Positions 58,640 to 64,000 of a DNA stretch of 64,000 bases are shown here, in pieces. The first letter of the stretch is position 1. Each line of letters begins with the position of its first letter. The notes under the pieces are model-generated. The model was not told the DNA's origin and searched no databases. It was given only the letters and a program-made list of their open reading frames with translations. Source of the DNA: Paracyclopina nana (taxonomy: Eukaryota; Arthropoda; Copepoda; Cyclopoida; Cyclopettidae); assembly GCA_019096065.1 (NCBI GenBank), contig JAGUCH010000004.1, positions 7,998,001 to 8,062,000 of the forward strand, in the 5' to 3' direction. The position numbers and the translations under genes are program-made.

Positions 58640-59020
58640 GTATTCGGGATCAAAGTTGGCCTTTTATGTCAAATTTGGCCTTTATGTCAAATTGGCCTTT
58701 TTCGGTCAAAATGAGCCTTTTTCGGTCAAAATGAGCCTTTTCCGGTCAAAGTTGGCCTATTTCGGTTTGAATTGGTCTTCATGGGTAAATATTGGTGAAT
58801 TTGGCTCAATATTGGCGAATTTTGGTCAAATTCGGCATTTCGGGATAAGAACTAGCCTTTTATGACATTTGTCAGTAGATCGGCCGTTTACGGTCAAAAT
58901 TGTCCTTTTTTTAATCAAAAATAGTCCATTATTGATCAAAATTGTCCTTTTAGTCAAAATTGCCCGTTTCCGGCCCAAATTGGCCATTTTCGCCAAAATC
59001 GGCAATTATCGGTCAAAATC
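58640..59020. repeat. diverged 20-bp repeat (TTTTTCGGTCAAAATGAGCC)
   Basis: GGTCAAAATTGGCC and GGTCAAATTCGGC words at about 18-21 bp spacing, decaying rightward. Confidence 0.7.
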
Positions 59021-59459
59021 GGCCTTTATGGGCCTTAATGGACATTTTAGCTACATAATTCTACAAAAATCGTCTTTTTACTGCCAAGATCCGCCAAAAA
59101 GGCCCAAATCTGCTATAATATGCCAAAGACCAGCCAAAATTCATGTGGCCGTAAATGTGGTCTTTATTAGAGGAGAGTGGCCTTAAAATAAGTGGTGATA
59201 TTCCCTCTGTGTGCTTACGTGTATAGCGCAATAAAAATAACATTTCCACATAGGCTCGTTTTATTCCTTCCACTGCTGTTTGGAAGAAGAAGAAGAAGAA
59301 GATGCTGCAGCTTGTTAGGAAAACGTGAGCCCTTGTGCATAGAGCAGGTTTACCAAAGCAATCCCCTTTTTAGCATTCAAGGCTCTTTTCTGGCCCAAAG
59401 AGAAGAAAAACGAATTCCTGCCCATTATACAAATTCCTCATTCTCCTCGACGAGCGGTC

Positions 59460-59945
59460 AATTATGATCTACTGGCTAATTAAGATCTACTCAATGTTAC
59501 TCACCCTTTCTCGTGGATGCAGCATATGGTTCAAATTTGAGCTCAGTAGATGATCGATTGTGGGCTGTGATTATGGTCGATTTAGATCTACTGGCTGATT
59601 AAGATCAACTCGACTTTTTTGTGGGTGCAATATGGCAAGAATTTCAGTTCTAATTGATTGAGGGGCGTGATTAAGGTTGATTTAGATCTACCAGCTGATT
59701 AAGATCAACTCGTATTTTCATTGCTTTTTTTGTGGGTGCAATATGATTAGAATTCTTGTTCAAATTAATAGAGGGTCGTGAATAAGGTCGATTTAAGATC
59801 TACTGTCCAATTCAGGCCGATTTCGGTTCTATTTTCTCGTGATTAAGGTCGATTGCTTTAGAACCTGAAAGCATGTAGTCTGAATTTAAGCCTATTAAGG
59901 TCTACAATATAATCTGAATTGGGACTTTTTTGCAGATTAAAAAAA
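59460..59945. repeat. diverged repeat of about 110-120 bp with GATTTAGATCTAC words
   Basis: Three or four units share GTCGATTTAGATCTACTGGC, GATTAAGATCAACTCG and TTGTGGGTGCAATATG. The array is old, since units differ by many substitutions. Confidence 0.6.
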
Positions 59946-60913
59946 AAAGGTCTAATCACCTGAAATTAGCTACAATTAGCGTGATGCAGCTGAGAGTGTT
60001 GATTAATTTTCAGCTTTGACGCATTTTTGATCCCACTAGCTGGGAATTGACGTTAATCGATGTTTTTGTGACACATGTTGAAAAATGGGGAAAAGTTGTT
60101 TTGCTGAGTCATTCCTCAATAATAATCGTCCCACTGCGATGAGTCTGGGAACCCTGCTGGTGCCTAATTGTTATTGAAACATAAAAAATGGCGTTTCCCG
60201 CCAATAAATTTGAATTTTCGCCCGCTCATCTTGATCACTATTACAAAAGGCTAAATTGTCTTTGAACATTCCATCACTTCAAGGCAGCATGAATTATGCC
60301 CCAAAAAAATCGACTCGTGAGATTGGCTCATTTTCACGTCGTGATCGGGTCAAAATCAGGAACCTCATTATTACTCCTTAATGTCAAAGGCATAAAAAAG
60401 ATTTGTTTTCAAATTGACCTTTTTCGTCCGAAAATTGGCCATAATTCTCAGACCAGAAAAATACTGCTTGGTGTTGCATACCGAAAGTAGCCCAATTTCA
60501 ACGAAAAATGCCAAAATCTTTTTTATGTGATCAAAATTGATGAAATACTTTAACAAAGCCAAATTTCTCCAAAAAGTGCCAAAAGCTTGAAAAAATGCAG
60601 CTAATTTATGCAAAAGTTTATTTTCTCACAAAAGAAGCCAATTTCAAGTGGAAAAAGCCAAAATCAATGATCAAATGCCAACATTATTGCTAATGTCATT
60701 TCCAGGATATTGAGCCCCGTTTCCATGGAAAGAGTCAAAAGGTGAAAAATATGGCCACTTTTGAGGTCAACTTTTTTTTTATTGAGTTGAGCAAAAAAAG
60801 TGGCGGGTCTTTGACCGCGCCTTCCTAACATAATGAGAGTCGTGCTATGTAATTTAGGCCAATGTCCATGTGTGAAAGTGCCTAATAATGCCCACTTTTG
60901 CCTGGCCTAACAC
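59946..60913. other. no gene seen
   Basis: AT-rich unique sequence with faint AAAATGCCAAAA words at 60500-60700. Confidence 0.4.
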
Positions 60914-61137
60914 CTATTTAGACCTCCTTTATTTTCTGCCATTGTTTTGCATGTGGAATGCAAGCGCTCAACTCCTTTTTTCGCCCATTTCTTTGCGTTC
61001 GCGACATTTCGAAAAGCCAGCCTGGCCTCATTGTTCGAACTGTCATTTTCGGATGCAAGTAATGAAGAATGATTGTTTTTAACTCTTTTTGCTGAGTTGC
61101 TCTTGCCCCCACCCAAAAGCAGAGCAATTAACTCCAT
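60914..61137 (-). CDS. possible first coding exon (74 codons)
   Basis: On the - strand an ATG at 61137, with an in-frame stop 18 bp upstream, opens MELIALLLGGGKSNSAKRVK, then ENDSSNNEARLAFRNVANAK and KWAKKGVERLHSTCKTMAEN. It ends at AATAG|GTGTTA, a weak donor, or at a stop two codons later. Composition is balanced and unlike the local repeats, but no partner exon or family is recognised. Confidence 0.3.
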
Positions 61138-61269
61138 TTGATGGATTATTGCTTAATTTAGCTGTCAAAACTTTTTTTAAAGCACTGCTAAATTGCTGAA
61201 TTGGCATTTTTAAGCCATTTCTGAGCTATCATATAGTTGATTACTTAATTGATGCATTCAATTTGTCTC

Positions 61270-61510
61270 ATTTGTGAGCTCATAAGATGTCCCATTTTGC
61301 TTGTTTGTCCCATTTCACTGTTCAGTCCTAATTTCACTTGAAGTCCCATTTTGCTTCTCTGTCCCATCATTATATTCTGACCCATTAAAGTTTGCTTGTC
61401 CCATTTCGCTGTTCAGTCCTGATTTCGCTTTTAGTCCCATGTTGCTATGAAGTCTCGTTCTCCTGTTTTGTCCCATTGTAATCGTTTGTCCCGTTTGTCT
61501 CTAGTTCCAT
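61270..61510. repeat. diverged GTCCCATTTTGCT repeat
   Basis: Words of TGTCCCATTTCGCTGTTCA and AGTCCCATTTTGCTT at roughly 20-bp spacing leading into the next array. Confidence 0.7.
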
Positions 61511-61529
61511 TTTACAATTCTATATCATT

Positions 61530-61764
61530 TTTGACAATTGTACCATTTTTGACAATTGTACCATTTTTGACAATTGTACCATTTTTGACAATTGTACCAT
61601 TGTTGACAATTGTACCATTGTTGACAATTGTACCATTTTTGACAATTGTACCATTTTTGACAATTGTACCATTTTTGACAATTGTACCATTTTTGACAAT
61701 TGTACCATTGTTGACAATTGTACCATTGTTGACAATTGTACCATTTTTGACAATTGTACCATTG
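61530..61764. repeat. 18-bp minisatellite (GACAATTGTACCATTTTT), left part
   Basis: Thirteen near-perfect units; three more follow the inserted element at 62362-62420. All frames stay open, giving VQLSKM and TIVKNG ORFs that are artefacts. Confidence 0.95.
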
Positions 61765-62361
61765 CACAGAAGGGTCACTCCTAACAAAAAAGTCGCATCT
61801 ATTTTATAAAAACCGTAGCAAAAGAGACCATTAGAAATTCGTCTCCAATTTGCTACCAAAGCTTCAAAATCACTTTCTTTTATGTTTATGGGTTACTAAA
61901 ATATAAAGTTCTCAAATTTTATTATATGAAGCTTCAGATTTTCTTAATGAATTCTATACAAAATGGTTGCTTGAAAATAAGGAAAAATTAATTTTTCTCC
62001 AGATCCCTTGGACTTCAGCATTCCTCAAAAATACTTTCTAAAAAACACCAGCTGGACACTTTGGAATAATTTAAAGCCTCATTTGTGTTCATATATCTGC
62101 AATCTTTTGAGATTTGGTGTAATTTTTGTTACCCATACATATGGCTTTTTATTGGTATATTTGCCTGTTTTTGATCAAGTAAGGCCAATTCCAGCTTAAA
62201 AGTATAATAATGTGACATTTTTCTGGCTAAGGAATGAGTTTCATACGATTTGGAATAAGATTTATCAAGGTTATGGGAATTTTTACCAGTTTTGAAGTTA
62301 CGCTGCATTTTCGCGTATCTTTCGATGATGCGACTTTCTTATTAGGAATGACCCTAGTGTG
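61765..62361. mobile_element. 597-bp inverted-repeat element with a clean 5-bp target duplication
   Basis: Left end CACAGAAGGGTCACTCCTAA; right end on the other strand CACACTAGGGTCATTCCTAA; both continue to AAAGTCGCATC, about 36 bp in all. CATTG flanks both sides (61760-61764, 62362-62366), and removing the insert plus one CATTG restores the 18-bp array exactly. It has no obvious coding capacity. Confidence 0.85.
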
Positions 62362-62420
62362 CATTGTTGACAATTGTACCATTTTTGACAATTGTACCAT
62401 TGTTATTATTTGTACCATTA

Positions 62421-63779
62421 AACTAATTTCATCTTATTTTGCCCCATTTCTGAAAGTTTGTCCCATTTTCAGGAACTTCATCCTTTTTAGCCTTGTTCTA
62501 TTGGCAATTTCGCCCATTTTAAAAGACCCTTTATAAATACAAATAGCTTTTGCACTGCCTCAAATTTTAAAATGTTTAATGGGGTATTTTCCTCTCTCTT
62601 TCTTTTCAGTAAGGTTGTACATGTAGAATTTCAATTTGGTTCGCATGTGTCGTCAAGGTCTATTTAACAACAGCATTATTAATAATTGAAGCTAATTATA
62701 GCCGAAAATTGAAATCATTAGCACTGAAATGGAAACATCATCATTATTATGTACAAATACTGATTTAGGCTCAAATGTCTACATTAGTTGCTAAAGGAAG
62801 TCCAAATTTTACTTGTTCAGCCAAAATTCCGCGGAATTGCCATAGGTCACTATATGAAAAATTTGGAGCGTGCGCGCGTAGCCCGAGCCCGCCCCCCACA
62901 ATAACAACGCCTATTTTTCTTCCATTTCAGGTAAGCCCAAAACCAAATTTAATTCATCTACTTTTTAAATAAGTCAACTTGAATATGTTTTTCATGCAGT
63001 TTTTAAAAGGCTAAATATGGCTTTTTTTAAAAAGTTTTATTTTTTGGTTGGCAATGTGGAAATAGTCGTGTGTATTGTTCAAGTGGACAGTTTCACAGTG
63101 TTATGGTGAAAGATGGGATGAAGTCTGGTGCCAAAACTTGGGTAATTTATTCAGTGTTTCAAAATCATAATTCAGCTTCTGCTCCAAATGAAGAACTCAT
63201 CTTCTTCACACTGCCATTTCATGCCATTTAATTTCAACTTTGAAGAAAGTGCATTGAAACCTGAAAATCAATTTTTTTTTCAAATCTCAATTCAAAAATC
63301 CAAATTGTCAGCTGATGAGCAATGCTCTGTGTTGTGTGAAATGAAATTCGGCTTAGGCCGATTTTTCAATTAGGCAATCATTGCACATCATGGCAAATGC
63401 ACTTGAAAATGGTGGGAGAAAAATGTGTTTTTGCAGAGAAAAAGCTGATCTTGGATTATGATTGCATCATGTAACGATAAAATGGTCATAGCTGATCGAG
63501 CGGAAATCGCCTTTTTCATCAGCTGTCAAGCTCAATTTCCCTTTTATAAGAAATTTCAATGCCAGCAAAAATAGGGAAATTATTCACCGCACTGAAAAAG
63601 TCGTCAAAATTAGTAGGTTAGTGTCAGCTGATGGCGAGATGAGTCAGCGTTTTTTATTTTGTACATTAATTACCTGCGTTTTGTGCAAGTCATGCTATGA
63701 GCAGCGTAGTCGTCAGCTGATTATTCCATATTGCCCATGTGACACGCAATGAAAAACCTTGTTGAGTTCCATTCTATTT
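62421..63779. other. no supported gene
   Basis: AT-rich with one GC-rich patch at 62868-62900 (GTGCGCGCG, then GCCCGAGCCCGCCCC). A 61-codon frame at 63188 has no context. Confidence 0.4.
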
Positions 63780-63835
63780 TTCGAGCGGAGCGAACTTACC
63801 TCACCATGGAGGCGGCGAGGCCGAGCGAAGCTTTT
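63780..63835 (-). other. GC-rich patch with a possible start codon and splice donor
   Basis: Read on the - strand: CCTCCATGGTGAG|GTAAGT, i.e. a good-context ATG followed 5 bases later by a perfect donor. This could be the first exon of a - strand gene, but the next exon was not found. Confidence 0.25.
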
Positions 63836-64000
63836 AACATTGAAAAATGCTAGAACTGTGCATCTATGCTCTTCATTGGATATTTCCTACTTTTTGCCCC
63901 GAAATCCCCCGCTGTGCTCAGCAAAAGCTTATTTGTCGAGCTCCGCTCAAATAATCCGCGTCTGTATAGCAGCGCTTCCCGCCTTGGACGTCTATCAAAA

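Noticed and set aside
58452-58865. 137-codon frame with a strongly hydrophobic N-terminal run
   Set aside because: The hydrophobic run comes from AT-rich low-complexity sequence and the second half is array sequence; no splice or promoter support.
1-64000. tRNA, rRNA and other structured RNA genes
   Set aside because: I looked for B-box-like GGTTCGAATCC words and conserved rRNA segments and found none I could support.

Overview
The window is nuclear DNA of an invertebrate animal, most likely an arthropod. The evidence is a non-erythroid alpha-spectrin with an internal SH3 domain and C-terminal EF hands, very short spliceosomal introns (about 50-65 bp in three unrelated genes), AT-rich single-copy sequence and animal-type polyadenylation signals. 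I cannot name the species. LAYOUT: (1) 1-4,930 holds the 3' two thirds of alpha-spectrin on the + strand (four exons, 1,564 codons visible, with a 3' UTR and poly(A) signal). (2) 4,930-37,350 is gene-poor and dominated by more than twenty unrelated minisatellites, most with a 17-21 bp unit. Inside it are a CpG-rich start region leading into a 364-codon ORF with six degenerate KTAS-type motifs (11,478-12,572), a three-exon gene for a small signal-peptide protein on the - strand (24,549-25,477), a few isolated possible exons, and small inverted-repeat elements inserted in the arrays. (3) 37,398-40,282 is a six-exon - strand gene for a 373-aa coiled-coil protein, with a GC-AG intron and an array in one intron. 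(4) 40,380-45,170 has more arrays and two short fold-back elements. (5) 45,177-57,612 is a nest of mobile DNA. A 10.5-kb CACTA-type element (candidate ends 45,277 and 55,779) carries two divergent, apparently intact spliced genes: a 966-aa transposase (-) and a 945-aa accessory protein (+) with no domain I recognise. They share a 409-bp intergenic region that contains a heat-shock-element-like motif. The left arm carries promoter-like motifs, two near-identical introns and a 174-bp repeat that keeps one frame open; that repeat is itself interrupted by a 730-bp fold-back element. The whole CACTA element appears to sit inside an older element marked by inverted arrays of a CGCACATGAAACTAC-like motif and a 170-bp tandem repeat. 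(6) 57,640-64,000 has further arrays, a 597-bp element with a clean 5-bp target duplication, and a GC-rich patch at the right edge. WORKING TOGETHER: the transposase and accessory gene form one probable transposition module; by analogy with known CACTA elements the accessory protein may bind the AAGT/CTTAT-rich subterminal repeats next to each gene end. The host genes (spectrin, coiled-coil protein, small secreted protein) show no functional link. Exon structures were built by hand from splice signals and reading phase. In the four multi-exon genes every junction keeps the frame, which is strong internal support, but no transcript or database comparison was available.
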